Both the position numbers and the translations under genes were made by a program. Under the pieces are notes generated by a model. The model worked only from the letters and a program-made list of their open reading frames with translations, had not been told where the DNA came from and searched no databases. Positions 18,752 to 27,711 of a stretch of DNA of 64,000 bases are shown one piece after another (within the stretch, counting starts at the first letter, position 1; each line of letters opens with the position of its first letter). The DNA is from Erwinia sp039023475 (lineage in GTDB: Bacteria > Pseudomonadota > Gammaproteobacteria > Enterobacterales > Enterobacteriaceae), in assembly GCF_039023475.1 (NCBI RefSeq), contig NZ_JBCHVB010000001.1, forward strand, positions 992,001 to 1,056,000, in the 5' to 3' direction.

Positions 18752-18774
18752 AAGATGTATTTTAAATGCAACTT
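18752..18774 (+). promoter_or_regulatory. NsrR-type operator upstream of hcp
   Basis: An interrupted 23-base palindrome: AAGATGTATTT, one base, AAATGCAACTT. This is the 11-1-11 pattern of NsrR operators, with two positions out of symmetry. It ends 15 bases before the hcp start. NsrR is the NO-sensing repressor of hcp in E. coli. Confidence 0.65.
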
Positions 18775-18789
18775 TAAAAAGGCCGTGCT

Positions 18790-20436
18790 ATGTTCTGTAT
18801 TCAATGTGAGCAAACTCTTCACACGCCAGCCGCAAACGGCTGCGCCTATGCCCAGGGCATGTGTGGTAAAACCGCCGAAACCTCCGATCTTCAGGATTTG
18901 CTGATTGCCGCCCTTCAGGGGCTGTCTGCCTGGGCCGTTGAAGCGCGCAGGCACAATATCATCGAGCACAAAATTGACAGCTTCGCCCCGCTTGCGTTCT
19001 TTTCAACGCTGACCAACGTTAACTTCGACTCGGAACGCATTGTCGACTATGCCCGTACTGCCATTGCATACCGTGACCAGCTGAAAGCACGCTGCCTTCA
19101 GGCGCAGTGCCCGCTTTCTCTCGCTCATCCGCTGGCCGATCTGACGCTGGCGAGTGACGATATCGCTACGCTTCAGGCGCAGGCCGCTGATTTCGCGTTA
19201 AACCGGGGCGATGATAATGAAGATATTCTTGGCGTCCGTCTGCTTTGCCTGTATGGCCTGAAAGGCGCGGCGGCCTATATGGAGCACGCCCATGTCCATG
19301 GACGCTTCGATAACGGCGTGTATCAGCAGTATCATGAGATCATGGCGTGGCTGGGAACGCAGCCAAACGAGATGAACGATCTGCTGGAGAAAGCCATGCA
19401 GATCGGCAAAATGAACTTCACTATTATGGCGATGCTGGATGAAGCCCAGACCACCACCTACGGTAATCCGCAGCCGGTCGCCGTTAACGTCCGTCCCGTC
19501 GCCGGCAAAGCTATTCTGATCTCAGGTCACGACCTGAAAGATCTGCAAATGCTGCTTGAGCAGACCGCCGGCATGGATATTCATGTTTATACCCATGGTG
19601 AAATGCTGCCGGCTCACGGCTATCCGCTGCTGAAACAGTATCCACATCTGATCGGTAACTACGGCAGCGGCTGGCAGAACCAGCAGGAAGAGTTTGCCCG
19701 TTTCCCTGGGCCAGTAGTGATGACATCCAACTGCATCATCGACCCTTTCGTCGGCAATTATCAGGATCGTATCTGGACACGCAGTATCGTCGGCTGGCCC
19801 GGCGTCAACCATCTGGAAAACGATGACTTTTCGCCCGTTATTGCTCAGGCACAGGCGCTACCCGGCTTCCCGTGGAGTGAGATCCCGCATGAGATCACCG
19901 TCGGCTTTGGCCGTCAGGTTTTACAGGATGCCAGCGATACCATCATTGATCTGGTGGCGGCGAAAAAGCTGCGCCACGTTTTCCTGATCGGTGGCTGCGA
20001 CGGCAGCCGTGAAAAACGCAGTTACTTTACCGACCTGGCCACTTCTGTGCCGAAAGACTGCATGATTCTGACGCTCGCCTGCGGCAAATATCGTTTCAAT
20101 AAACTCGATTTTGGCACGCTGGAAGGACTGCCGCGATTGCTGGATGCGGGACAGTGTAACGACAGCTACTCCGCCATTATGCTGGCCGTGAAGCTGGCAG
20201 AAAAACTGGAGTGTGGCGTGAACGATCTGCCGCTGTCGCTGGTGCTTTCCTGGTTTGAGCAGAAGGCTATCGTCGTCCTGCTGACGCTGCTGGCGCTCGG
20301 CGTAAAAAATATCCGCACCGGCCCGACGCCGCCGGCATTCCTGAGCGAAAACGTGCTGGCGCTGCTGCAAAGCGAATTTGGCCTGCAGCCTGTCACAACT
20401 GTCGAAAACGATCTCGACGCTATGCTGCTCGCCTGA
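18790..20436 (+). CDS. hcp: Hybrid-cluster protein / hydroxylamine reductase
   Basis: Iron-sulfur enzyme with a [4Fe-2S-2O] hybrid cluster. It reduces nitric oxide at low concentration, reduces hydroxylamine in vitro, and drives protein S-nitrosylation in E. coli. The product is 548 aa (E. coli 550). Cys 3, 6, 18 and 25 form the N-terminal class II cluster motif. Later conserved cysteines for the hybrid cluster are seen in VVMTSNCIIDPF, LIGGCDGS and LTLACGKYRFN. A purine-rich AAAAAGG precedes ATG 18790. It forms an operon with hcr after a 10-base gap; upstream FNR and NsrR sites explain anaerobic, NO-dependent expression. Confidence 0.97.
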   Translation: MFCIQCEQTLHTPAANGCAYAQGMCGKTAETSDLQDLLIAALQGLSAWAVEARRHNIIEHKIDSFAPLAFFSTLTNVNFDSERIVDYARTAIAYRDQLKARCLQAQCPLSLAHPLADLTLASDDIATLQAQAADFALNRGDDNEDILGVRLLCLYGLKGAAAYMEHAHVHGRFDNGVYQQYHEIMAWLGTQPNEMNDLLEKAMQIGKMNFTIMAMLDEAQTTTYGNPQPVAVNVRPVAGKAILISGHDLKDLQMLLEQTAGMDIHVYTHGEMLPAHGYPLLKQYPHLIGNYGSGWQNQQEEFARFPGPVVMTSNCIIDPFVGNYQDRIWTRSIVGWPGVNHLENDDFSPVIAQAQALPGFPWSEIPHEITVGFGRQVLQDASDTIIDLVAAKKLRHVFLIGGCDGSREKRSYFTDLATSVPKDCMILTLACGKYRFNKLDFGTLEGLPRLLDAGQCNDSYSAIMLAVKLAEKLECGVNDLPLSLVLSWFEQKAIVVLLTLLALGVKNIRTGPTPPAFLSENVLALLQSEFGLQPVTTVENDLDAMLLA

Positions 20437-20446
20437 GGAGATAACC

Positions 20447-21433
20447 ATGCAGACAAACCCATTATGTTCCTGGCGGATGCAGGTTCATCACGTTACGCAG
20501 GAGACGCCCGACGTCTGGACTATCGCGTTAATTAACCATGATTTCTACCGCTGGCAGGCGGGCCAGTTTGCGCTGGTGCAGATTGGAAAATCGGCGCAGC
20601 TTCGCGCCTACACGCTCTCTTCAACGCCTGGTCAGAGCGAATTTATAACGCTGACCGTACGCTATATCGACGGGGGACAGGGCTCTGGCTGGCTGACCCG
20701 GCAGGTGAAACCGGGCGACTATGTCTGGCTTTCCGATCCGCAGGGCGAATTCAGCTGCGAACAGCATCCCGCAGAGCGTTATCTGATGATGGCGGCTGGC
20801 TGCGGTATTACTCCCGTCATTTCAATGTGTCGCTGGCTGGCGATCCATCGCCGTGAATGCAGCGTGACGCTCTGTTACAGCGTACGATCGCACCAGGAGG
20901 TGATTTTTGCCGCAGAGCTGGCTGCGCTACAGCCCTGGCTGAATTTGGTTATCGTGGCCGAGGACAGCCCCACGGCGGAAATGCCAGACGGGCGGCTGAC
21001 GCTTGAAAAACTCAGCGCCCTGGTGCCCGATATGGCCAGCCGTACCGTCATGATTTGCGGGCCTGAAGGCTATATGCAGCAGGTTGAAGGATTTGCCCGA
21101 GCGCTGGGTGCGCAGGATCTGTGGAAAGAGCAGTTCACGCCCATGCAGGCTACGGATACTTCGGACCAGGGTCAGCCGTTTGCCCTGCGCGTCAGCGGCG
21201 CGAAGAAGGCAGGCACTTTCACATCCGGCTCGACGCTGCTTGAGGCGATGGAGAAAAATGCGGTTGATATCGTCGCCGCCTGTCGTTCCGGCGTATGCGG
21301 CTGCTGTAAAACCCGGATAGTAAGCGGTGACTACACTACCAGCAGTCTTCAGACGCTGAGTAAGGAAGAGATCGCCGCTGGCTACGTACTGGCATGCAGC
21401 TGCAAACCCGTCAGCGATATTGTCCTCGCCTGA
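20447..21433 (+). CDS. hcr: NADH oxidoreductase Hcr (electron donor to Hcp)
   Basis: Flavin and iron-sulfur reductase that passes electrons from NADH to Hcp. The product is 328 aa (E. coli 322). An FAD-binding ferredoxin-reductase domain (RAYTLSSTP near residue 50), an NAD-binding domain (AAGCGITPVISM) and a C-terminal plant-type [2Fe-2S] domain with CRSGVCGCC and a distal Cys pair (LACSC) are seen in order. The start is ATG 20447, 10 bases after hcp, with GAGGAG in front; the frame opens further upstream inside hcp. In E. coli poxB follows hcr; here ltaE comes next after 234 bases. Confidence 0.95.
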   Translation: MQTNPLCSWRMQVHHVTQETPDVWTIALINHDFYRWQAGQFALVQIGKSAQLRAYTLSSTPGQSEFITLTVRYIDGGQGSGWLTRQVKPGDYVWLSDPQGEFSCEQHPAERYLMMAAGCGITPVISMCRWLAIHRRECSVTLCYSVRSHQEVIFAAELAALQPWLNLVIVAEDSPTAEMPDGRLTLEKLSALVPDMASRTVMICGPEGYMQQVEGFARALGAQDLWKEQFTPMQATDTSDQGQPFALRVSGAKKAGTFTSGSTLLEAMEKNAVDIVAACRSGVCGCCKTRIVSGDYTTSSLQTLSKEEIAAGYVLACSCKPVSDIVLA

Positions 21434-21667
21434 TCCTTCGTCCGTGCGGGAGGCCCGATCCCTGCCGCACGGTTTTCCCGAAGCCCTCTTTCCAGCCCGC
21501 ATTATCCTTTTCCCTCCGCCTGTAATGTACGATTAGCGCAGATATATCCGCCATCTTCAGGGCATATAACGATCGCCTCCTGCGCTGGTAAAACCGCATG
21601 GGCTGCGGTAAAACATCTCAAAGACATTGACGACGCTGGGGCGTTTTCAGAGAAAAGGAGCGCAAGT

Positions 21668-22675
21668 GTGATTGATTTACGCAGTGATACTGTAACCCGG
21701 CCAGGTGCCGCCATGCTCACAGCCATGATGTCAGCCGACACCGGCGATGATGTCTATGGTGACGACCCGACGGTCAATGCGCTGGAAGCCGAAGCCGCCC
21801 GCCTCAGTGGTAAGGAGGCTGCCCTCTTTCTGCCCACCGGCACCCAGGCTAATCTGGTCGCGCTGCTTTGCCACTGCCAGCGCGGGGAGGAGTATATTGT
21901 TGGGCAGCAGGCGCATAACTATAAGTATGAAGCTGGCGGCGCGGCGGTGCTGGGCAGCATTCAGCCTCAGCCTATTCCGGCTGCGGCTGACGGCACGCTG
22001 CCGCTCGACCTGGTCGCCCAGTTTATCAAGCCTGACGATTTTCATTTCGCGATCACGCGTCTGCTCAGCCTGGAGAATACTCATAATGGCAAAGTATTGC
22101 CGTTAAGCTATCTGGCGGAAGCCTGGGATTTCACGCGGGAGCGTGGCCTGGCGCTGCATATCGATGGTGCCCGCATTTTCAACGCCGCCGTGGCGCTTAA
22201 CGTTGAGCTGGAGGCGATTGCCCGCTACTGCGACACGCTGACGATTTGCCTCTCTAAAGGGCTGGGCGCGCCGGTTGGTTCGCTGCTTTGCGGCAGCGCG
22301 GAGTATATTCAGCGCGCCCGCCGCTGGCGTAAAATGACCGGTGGGGCGATGCGCCAGGCGGGCATTCTGGCGGCGGCAGGACAGTATGCGCTGCAGCATA
22401 ACGTGGCGCGCCTGCAGGACGATCACGATAACGCCGCCTGGCTGGCTGACCAGCTGCGTCAGATTGATGTGGATGTCTCAAGGCAGGATACCAACATGGT
22501 CTTTGTCCGCGTGCCGGAAGCGGAGATCGGGCCGCTGAAAGCCTGGATGCATGAGCGCGACATTTTACTGAGCACCGGTCCGGTAACGCGATTAGTCACG
22601 CACCTTGACGCCGATCGCCATGCGCTGGAAACGCTGGTATCGCACTGGAAAGATTTTTTGCACGCCCGTCACTAA
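21668..22675 (+). CDS. ltaE: Low-specificity L-threonine aldolase
   Basis: PLP enzyme that splits L-threonine or L-allo-threonine to glycine and acetaldehyde. The product is 335 aa (E. coli 333). The PLP lysine is K197 in TICLSKGLGAPVGSLL, H83 stacks on the cofactor, and the phosphate-binding region PTGTQANL lies at 56-63. It starts at GTG 21668 with AAAAGGAG upstream. It is convergent with amiD, with a long hairpin between them. The E. coli neighbour poxB is absent from the 234 bases before it. Confidence 0.96.
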   Translation: MIDLRSDTVTRPGAAMLTAMMSADTGDDVYGDDPTVNALEAEAARLSGKEAALFLPTGTQANLVALLCHCQRGEEYIVGQQAHNYKYEAGGAAVLGSIQPQPIPAAADGTLPLDLVAQFIKPDDFHFAITRLLSLENTHNGKVLPLSYLAEAWDFTRERGLALHIDGARIFNAAVALNVELEAIARYCDTLTICLSKGLGAPVGSLLCGSAEYIQRARRWRKMTGGAMRQAGILAAAGQYALQHNVARLQDDHDNAAWLADQLRQIDVDVSRQDTNMVFVRVPEAEIGPLKAWMHERDILLSTGPVTRLVTHLDADRHALETLVSHWKDFLHARH

Positions 22676-22686
22676 CCACGTTTTCC

Positions 22687-22713
22687 CGCCTTACTGAGAG
22701 CTTCAGTAAGGCG
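22687..22713. terminator. Convergent hairpin between ltaE and amiD
   Basis: A perfect 11-base stem: CGCCTTACTGA (22687-22697) and TCAGTAAGGCG (22703-22713), with a 5-base loop. It lies between the ltaE and amiD stops. T-runs are short on both sides, so it may terminate or simply protect both mRNA ends. Confidence 0.55.
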
Positions 22714-22714
22714 A

Positions 22715-23551
22715 TTACCCTGCATCCTGGCGGGAGCCATATTTCTCAAGCAGCGCCTGTGCAACGGCTTCGCTCCCGGCATCCGCCAGGCCCCGGTAGT
22801 CTGCCGGCCGGAAATGCATCTGAAAGGCAGCTATTACCTTCTGCTGCTGCTCACTACTCATCCCCGGTGACACCTCATAACCATAGCGCGACAGCAAACT
22901 CAGCAGTTTTTTGCTCTCCACCGCAAGGCCCGGCGGCCTGCCCGCCAGATAAAAAGCGACACGCGCCTCGTCAGGCCAGGCACCCACGCCCTGCTCCGCC
23001 AGCCAGCGCCAGGGAAACAGCGGACCGGGATCCTGCTTACGCTGAGGGGCAATGTCGCTGTGACCAACCACGTTCTGCGCAGGGATCGCGTAACGCTGGA
23101 CGATATCACGGGCCAGCGGCCTGAGCGCCGCCATCTGTTGAGCAGTGAAGGGGTACCATGTCCGCCCGCCCGCCGTCCGCGTGTATCCCGGATTCTCAAG
23201 CTCGATGCCGACGGAGGTGTCATTCAGCCGGGTGGCGCCGCGCCAGAAGCTGGGACCGGCGTGCCAGGCCAGTTGAGACTCCGGCACCAGCCTGAACAGG
23301 GTGGGACGCTCGCTTTTCTCAAGCGGCACGGCGGGGATGAGATAGTGGGCGCTAACCTCGCGTGCAGTGAGCGTGGCAAGCGCCTCAGGAAATTCCTCCG
23401 CCGTATAGTGGATAACAAGCACCTTAACGCGCGGCCTTGCACCCCAGGCAGCATGCTGCGTATCCACTACATAACCCTCGTGCCGTTCAAAGCCGGACGA
23501 CGTACAGGCGCTGAGCAGCAGCGCTGCGGCGGCAGCTCCCAGCCTGCGCAT
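22715..23551 (-). CDS. amiD: N-acetylmuramoyl-L-alanine amidase AmiD (outer-membrane lipoprotein)
   Basis: Zinc amidase that cleaves the bond between MurNAc (or anhydro-MurNAc) and the peptide of murein. The product is 278 aa (E. coli 276). A lipoprotein signal ends at LLSAC with Cys16 as the lipidated residue. The amidase_2 domain carries likely zinc ligands H48 (VIHYT), H164 (VVGHSD) and D174 (RKQDPGP) and a catalytic Glu near 117 (VGIELEN). A C-terminal peptidoglycan-binding domain follows from about residue 205. Its start shares one base with the ybjQ stop (TGATG), so the two genes are translationally coupled. Confidence 0.95.
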   Translation of the reverse strand: MRRLGAAAAALLLSACTSSGFERHEGYVVDTQHAAWGARPRVKVLVIHYTAEEFPEALATLTAREVSAHYLIPAVPLEKSERPTLFRLVPESQLAWHAGPSFWRGATRLNDTSVGIELENPGYTRTAGGRTWYPFTAQQMAALRPLARDIVQRYAIPAQNVVGHSDIAPQRKQDPGPLFPWRWLAEQGVGAWPDEARVAFYLAGRPPGLAVESKKLLSLLSRYGYEVSPGMSSEQQQKVIAAFQMHFRPADYRGLADAGSEAVAQALLEKYGSRQDAG

Positions 23552-23874
23552 CAGCCGCGAATTTTAACGGCGGTGCCGGTAACGCTGACCATCAACATGC
23601 TGGCATCTTTACCGACGGTCTCATAATCAATATCAATGCCCACCACGGCATTCGCGCCCAGCGCCTTCGCCTGCTCTTCCAGTTCTTTAAAGGCGATCTG
23701 CCGGGCTTTACGCAGTTCCTTCTCATAGGCTCCCGAGCGGCCACCGACGATATCGCGGATGCCCGCAAAGAAATCACGAAAAATATTGGCGCCAAGAATG
23801 GCCTCGCCCGTTACCACACCGCAATAGTCGGTGATAACCTGTCCTTCAAGCGTTGGGGTCGTTGAAAATTTCAT
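23551..23874 (-). CDS. ybjQ: YbjQ family protein (UPF0145)
   Basis: Small cytosolic protein of unknown function, 107 aa as in E. coli, with the fold sometimes called a heavy-metal-binding domain. Conserved features seen are MKFSTTPTLEGQ at the start, a GxGGRSGAYEKELRKAR-like stretch and GANAVVGIDIDYE. GGAG lies 6 bases before the ATG. It overlaps amiD by one base and is divergent from ybjP. Homologous proteins form pentamers; no enzymatic activity can be assigned from the sequence. Confidence 0.93.
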   Translation of the reverse strand: MKFSTTPTLEGQVITDYCGVVTGEAILGANIFRDFFAGIRDIVGGRSGAYEKELRKARQIAFKELEEQAKALGANAVVGIDIDYETVGKDASMLMVSVTGTAVKIRG

Positions 23875-23939
23875 TCGGTTCTCCTTCGCTGCCCTTTGCG
23901 GATGCAGCTTTAGCAGCTAACGTGATTGATAGGGGTTTA

Positions 23940-23948
23940 TGCTAAAAT
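23940..23948 (+). promoter_or_regulatory. Extended -10 promoter of ybjP
   Basis: TGCTAAAAT is an extended -10 (TGn plus TAAAAT) located 31 bases before the ybjP start. The predicted leader is short, about 25 bases. Confidence 0.45.
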
Positions 23949-23978
23949 AGATCATCCAGAAACAATAAGGAAATCAAG

Positions 23979-24521
23979 ATGAAATACCAAGCGATTGCTG
24001 CACTGGCTCCACTGGCACTGCTGTTAAGCGCCTGTACCACGGTAGAACCCGCCTATAAGGATATCGGTACGCGTATCGGCCCCTGCGTTGAAGGCGGTCC
24101 GGACTCTGTTGCGCAGCAATTTTACGATCTTCATATTGAACAGCCTTCCAGTGGCATCCCTGACGCCACTTTGCTGGCCAAATACCGTCCCTACCTCAGC
24201 GAGAAACTTTACCAGACGCTGCTGAAGGCGAACGCCAATACGGATCAAGAACCTGCGCTCCGCCAGGGCGATATTTTTTCAAGCCTGGCTGCAGGTCCGA
24301 CCTCTGCCAGCGTGGCAGATTCCTCAACGATCCCAAATACGGATGCCCGCAACATTCCACTGCGCGTGAAGTTAACCCGCGAGGGCGACAAAACAGCGGA
24401 ATGGCAGGATGAGATATTAATGGTGCGCGAAGGCACCTGCTGGACCGTCGATGACGTCCGCTACCTGAGTCAGACTCCGCATCTGAACGGCGGCTCCCTG
24501 ATCCAGCTGCTGCTTCGCTAG
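23979..24521 (+). CDS. ybjP: Lipoprotein YbjP
   Basis: Predicted envelope lipoprotein, 180 aa (E. coli 171). The signal peptide ends in the lipobox LLLSAC with Cys19 lipidated, followed by the conserved TTVEPAYKDIGTRIGPCVEGGPDSVAQQFYDL and a C-terminal half containing NIPLRVKLTREG and CWTVDDVRYL (DUF3828-like). Its function has long been unassigned; an association with TolC has been proposed for the E. coli protein, which I cannot test here. It is monocistronic, between ybjQ (divergent) and artP. Confidence 0.9.
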   Translation: MKYQAIAALAPLALLLSACTTVEPAYKDIGTRIGPCVEGGPDSVAQQFYDLHIEQPSSGIPDATLLAKYRPYLSEKLYQTLLKANANTDQEPALRQGDIFSSLAAGPTSASVADSSTIPNTDARNIPLRVKLTREGDKTAEWQDEILMVREGTCWTVDDVRYLSQTPHLNGGSLIQLLLR

Positions 24522-24528
24522 GGTTTTC

Positions 24529-24556
24529 GTGCCGCCAGCGTGCGGCACGCTTTATC
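24529..24556 (+). terminator. Terminator of ybjP
   Basis: Stem CGTGCCGC (24529-24536) and GCGGCACG (24543-24550) with a 6-base loop, followed by CTTTAT, 8 bases after the ybjP stop. Confidence 0.55.
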
Positions 24557-24716
24557 TCAACGGCGGCCTTAACCCAAATTAGCGGTTAAGCCGCGATATG
24601 TTGTGCCGTCATTTCACTAATATGCCGCATCTGGACTCATTTTCACGCACGATGATTGCATAACTATGCCGTCAACGTTAAGATTCGCGGCATCAATTGC
24701 TATTCACTTTTTGCGC

Positions 24717-25445
24717 ATGAGTATTCAACTTAACGCTATTAACTGCTTTTACGGCGCCCATCAGGCGCTGTTCGATATCCAACTGGCGTGCCCCGAGGGC
24801 GAGACGCTGGTTCTGCTGGGGCCAAGCGGCGCCGGTAAGAGCTCGCTGCTGCGCGTACTCAACCTGCTGGAGATGCCGCGTTCCGGCACGCTGAGCATCG
24901 CAGGCAAGCAGTTCGACTTCAGCAAGACGCCATCAGACGCGGCCATCCGCGAGCTGCGGCAGAACGTGGGTATGGTCTTTCAGCAGTATAATCTCTGGCC
25001 GCACCTCACCGTCAGGCAGAATCTGATTGAAGCGCCCTGTCGCGTTCTCGGTCTCAGTAAAGATCAAGCGCACGCCAGGGCGGACAAGCTGCTGGAGCGC
25101 CTGCGCCTGACCGCCTTTGATGACCGCTTTCCGCTGCACCTTTCCGGCGGGCAGCAGCAGCGCGTCGCCATCGCCCGGGCGCTGATGATGGAGCCGGCCG
25201 TCCTGCTGTTTGACGAACCGACCGCCGCGCTCGATCCGGAAATCACCGCCCAGATCGTGGCGATCATTCGTGAACTGGCGCAGACGAATATCACTCAGGT
25301 TATCGTCACCCATGAAGTGGAAGTGGCACGGAAAACCGCAAGCCGTGTGGTCTATATGGAAAACGGATACATCGTCGAACAGGGTGATGCCAGCCGCTTT
25401 ACACAGCCGCAAACCGACGCGTTTGCCAATTATCTCTCGCACTAA
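24717..25445 (+). CDS. artP: Arginine ABC transporter ATP-binding protein ArtP
   Basis: ATPase of the periplasmic-binding-protein-dependent arginine importer. The product is 242 aa, the E. coli length. Walker A GPSGAGKS lies at 35-42, signature LSGGQ at 142-146 and Walker B VLLFDEP at 162-168. The frame opens 17 codons earlier, but ATG 24717 (MSIQLNAINCFYGAHQALFD) matches the family. First gene of artPIQM, with 14 bases to artI. In E. coli ArgR represses this operon; the region at 24655-24672 has only a degenerate ArgR-like palindrome (TGCAT-AACT-ATGCC). Confidence 0.97.
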   Translation: MSIQLNAINCFYGAHQALFDIQLACPEGETLVLLGPSGAGKSSLLRVLNLLEMPRSGTLSIAGKQFDFSKTPSDAAIRELRQNVGMVFQQYNLWPHLTVRQNLIEAPCRVLGLSKDQAHARADKLLERLRLTAFDDRFPLHLSGGQQQRVAIARALMMEPAVLLFDEPTAALDPEITAQIVAIIRELAQTNITQVIVTHEVEVARKTASRVVYMENGYIVEQGDASRFTQPQTDAFANYLSH

Positions 25446-25459
25446 CGCAGGATATCCTC

Positions 25460-26191
25460 ATGAAAAAACTCGTACTTGCCGCACTGCTGGCCAGCCTTAG
25501 CCTGAGTGCAACCGCCGCGCAAACTATCCGCTTTGCCACGGAAGCGTCCTATCCGCCGTTCGAGTTTGTCGATTCGGATAACAAGATCCAGGGTTTTGAT
25601 GTCGATCTGGCGAATGCGCTGTGCCGCGAAATGAATGCGACCTGTACCTTTACCAACCAGGCCTTCGACAGCCTGATCCCCAGCCTGAAATTCCGTCGCT
25701 TCGACGCGGTAATGGCCGGCATGGATATCACGCCTGAGCGTGAAAAGCAGGTGCTGTTCTCTAAAGCCTACTACGATAATTCCGCCCTGTTCATCACCCA
25801 GAAAGACAAAGTAAGCTCGGTTGCGGCGCTGAAAGGAAAGCGGGTTGGCGTTCAGAACGGCACCACGCATCAGAAATACCTGTCTGAGAAACTGAAAGAC
25901 GTGACCACCGTGCCTTACGACAGCTATCAGAACGCCATCCTCGATCTGAAAAATGGCCGTATCGATGCCGTTTTTGGTGACACTGCCGTGGTCAACGAGT
26001 GGCTGAAGCAGAACGCCAACCTTGCCCCGCTCGGCGAGAAAGTGACCGATAAAGCCTACTTCGGCACCGGTCTCGGCATTGCGGTGCGTAAAGGCAATAC
26101 CGAGCTACAGAGCCAGTTCAACGCCGCGCTGGATAAAGTGAAAGCGGATGGCACCCTGGAAAAAATCTACGGCAAATGGTTTCAGCAGTAA
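25460..26191 (+). CDS. artI: Arginine ABC transporter substrate-binding protein ArtI
   Basis: Periplasmic binding protein of the art system, 243 aa as in E. coli. A Sec signal peptide (MKKLVLAALLASLSLSATAA, cleavage near residue 20) precedes a two-lobe SBP_bac_3 domain. Conserved stretches include FATEASYPPFEF, GFDVDLANALCREM with a cysteine pair, AGMDITPEREKQV (the Arg that holds the ligand carboxylate), GVQNGTTHQKYL, VFGDTAVV (the Asp that holds the alpha-amino group) and a terminal KWFQQ. It is the second gene of artPIQM. Confidence 0.95.
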   Translation: MKKLVLAALLASLSLSATAAQTIRFATEASYPPFEFVDSDNKIQGFDVDLANALCREMNATCTFTNQAFDSLIPSLKFRRFDAVMAGMDITPEREKQVLFSKAYYDNSALFITQKDKVSSVAALKGKRVGVQNGTTHQKYLSEKLKDVTTVPYDSYQNAILDLKNGRIDAVFGDTAVVNEWLKQNANLAPLGEKVTDKAYFGTGLGIAVRKGNTELQSQFNAALDKVKADGTLEKIYGKWFQQ

Positions 26192-26198
26192 TTAACCA

Positions 26199-26915
26199 AT
26201 GAGCGAACTTTATCCTCTTGCAAGCGCCGCCGGAATGACCGTCGGCCTTGCCCTTTGTGCGCTGGTGGCGGGGCTGATTCTGGCCATGATTTTTGCTGGC
26301 TGGGAGTCGGCGCGCTGGCGGCCGCTGGCCTGGGTCGCTACCGGTCTGGTGACCCTGTTTCGCGGCCTGCCGGAGATTCTGGTGGTGCTGTTCGTCTATT
26401 TTGGCGCCTCGCAGCTGCTGCTGACCTTGTCCGACGGCTTCTCCCTTAATTTCGGCCTGTTCGCCATTCCGGTGCAGATCGATATTGAAAATTTTGACGT
26501 CAGCCCGTTTCTGTGCGGCGTGATTGCGCTTTCGGTGCTTTACGCTTCTTACGCGTCGCAGACGCTACGCGGCGCGCTGCAGGCGGTACCGGTGGGACAG
26601 TGGGAATCTGGCCAGGCGCTGGGCATGAAAAAAACGGCGATCTTCTTCCGGCTGATTATGCCGCAGATGTGGCGCCATGCGCTGCCGGGTCTGGGCAACC
26701 AGTGGCTGGTACTGCTGAAAGATACCGCCCTGGTCTCGCTGATTAGCGTAAACGATATTATGTTGCAGACCAAAAGCATTGCCGCGCGGACTCAGGAGCC
26801 TTTCACCTGGTATATGATCGCAGCGGCTATCTATCTGGTTATCACCCTGCTGAGCCAGCAGGTCCTGAAGCACATTGAGTCCCGCACGACCCGCTTTGAG
26901 CAGGGGAATCACTGA
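26199..26915 (+). CDS. artQ: Arginine ABC transporter permease ArtQ
   Basis: Inner-membrane permease that pairs with ArtM, 238 aa as in E. coli. It has the HisMQ-type layout: five hydrophobic segments and the EAA loop (GQWESGQALGMKKTAIFFRLIMPQM) that contacts ArtP. It starts 7 bases after artI and overlaps artM by one base (TGATG), which suggests coupled translation of the two permease subunits. Confidence 0.96.
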   Translation: MSELYPLASAAGMTVGLALCALVAGLILAMIFAGWESARWRPLAWVATGLVTLFRGLPEILVVLFVYFGASQLLLTLSDGFSLNFGLFAIPVQIDIENFDVSPFLCGVIALSVLYASYASQTLRGALQAVPVGQWESGQALGMKKTAIFFRLIMPQMWRHALPGLGNQWLVLLKDTALVSLISVNDIMLQTKSIAARTQEPFTWYMIAAAIYLVITLLSQQVLKHIESRTTRFEQGNH

Positions 26916-27583
26916 TGCTGAGCTATCTACCCGAACTTTTAAAAGGGCTGCATACCAGCCTGACGCTGACGCTAGCTTCGCTGCTGCTGGCTCTGGTACT
27001 TTCGCTGCTGTTTACCGTGATTCTGTCGCTGAAAGTGGCGGTGCTGAGCCAGCTCGTTCGCGTCTACATCACGCTTTTTACCGGCACGCCGCTACTGGTA
27101 CAGATTTTTTTGATCTACTACGGGCCGGGGCAGTTTCCGGCCATTCAGGCGGTTCCGTGGCTGTGGCATCTGCTTTCTCAGCCCTGGCTCTGCGCGCTGC
27201 TGGCCCTGTCGCTGAACAGCGCCGCTTACACCACCCTGCTTTTTTACGGGGCCGTGCGGGCCATTCCTGCCGGACAGTGGCAATCCTGCTCGGCGCTGGG
27301 CATGGATCGCAAAAGCACACTGCGTATTCTGCTGCCCTACGCATTCAAGCGCGCCCTCTCCTCTTACTCCAATGAGGTGGTGCTGGTTTTCAAAAGCACC
27401 TCGCTGGCCTATACCATCACGCTGATGGAGGTGATGGGACACGGACAGCTGCTTTATGGTCAGACCTATGATGCTGCCGTTTTTGCTGCGGCTGGCCTGA
27501 TCTACCTCTGCGTAAATGGTCTGCTAACGGTGATGATGCGTCTGGTAGAGCGGCGGGCGCTGGCTTTTGAAAGACGTAGCTGA
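26915..27583 (+). CDS. artM: Arginine ABC transporter permease ArtM
   Basis: Second permease subunit of the arginine importer, 222 aa as in E. coli. About five membrane segments are seen, with the EAA loop GQWQSCSALGMDRKSTLRILLPYA in the second half. The start shares one base with the artQ stop. It ends 4 bases before a stable hairpin that separates it from the artJ-position gene. Confidence 0.96.
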   Translation: MLSYLPELLKGLHTSLTLTLASLLLALVLSLLFTVILSLKVAVLSQLVRVYITLFTGTPLLVQIFLIYYGPGQFPAIQAVPWLWHLLSQPWLCALLALSLNSAAYTTLLFYGAVRAIPAGQWQSCSALGMDRKSTLRILLPYAFKRALSSYSNEVVLVFKSTSLAYTITLMEVMGHGQLLYGQTYDAAVFAAAGLIYLCVNGLLTVMMRLVERRALAFERRS

Positions 27584-27587
27584 TTGA

Positions 27588-27610
27588 CCGGCGGAGGGTC
27601 GCTCCGCCGG
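27588..27610 (+). terminator. Hairpin after artM
   Basis: A perfect 9-base stem CCGGCGGAG (27588-27596) / CTCCGCCGG (27602-27610) just after the artM stop. No T-run follows, so it is more likely a 3' stabiliser or a Rho-type end than a classic terminator. Confidence 0.45.
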
Positions 27611-27711
27611 GATCCCGAAGAGAGAGCCCTTGTTTTGCAGCTAATCTGCGGATAGACGTGCGTCACATCACTGGATAATAGGCCGGTTATCTGACGCAAG
27701 GATTGTCTGTC

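Noticed and set aside
24655..24693. Tandem ArgR boxes upstream of artP
   Set aside because: Only one degenerate half-matching palindrome (TGCAT-AACT-ATGCC) was found and no second box at the right distance, so it is not listed as a site.
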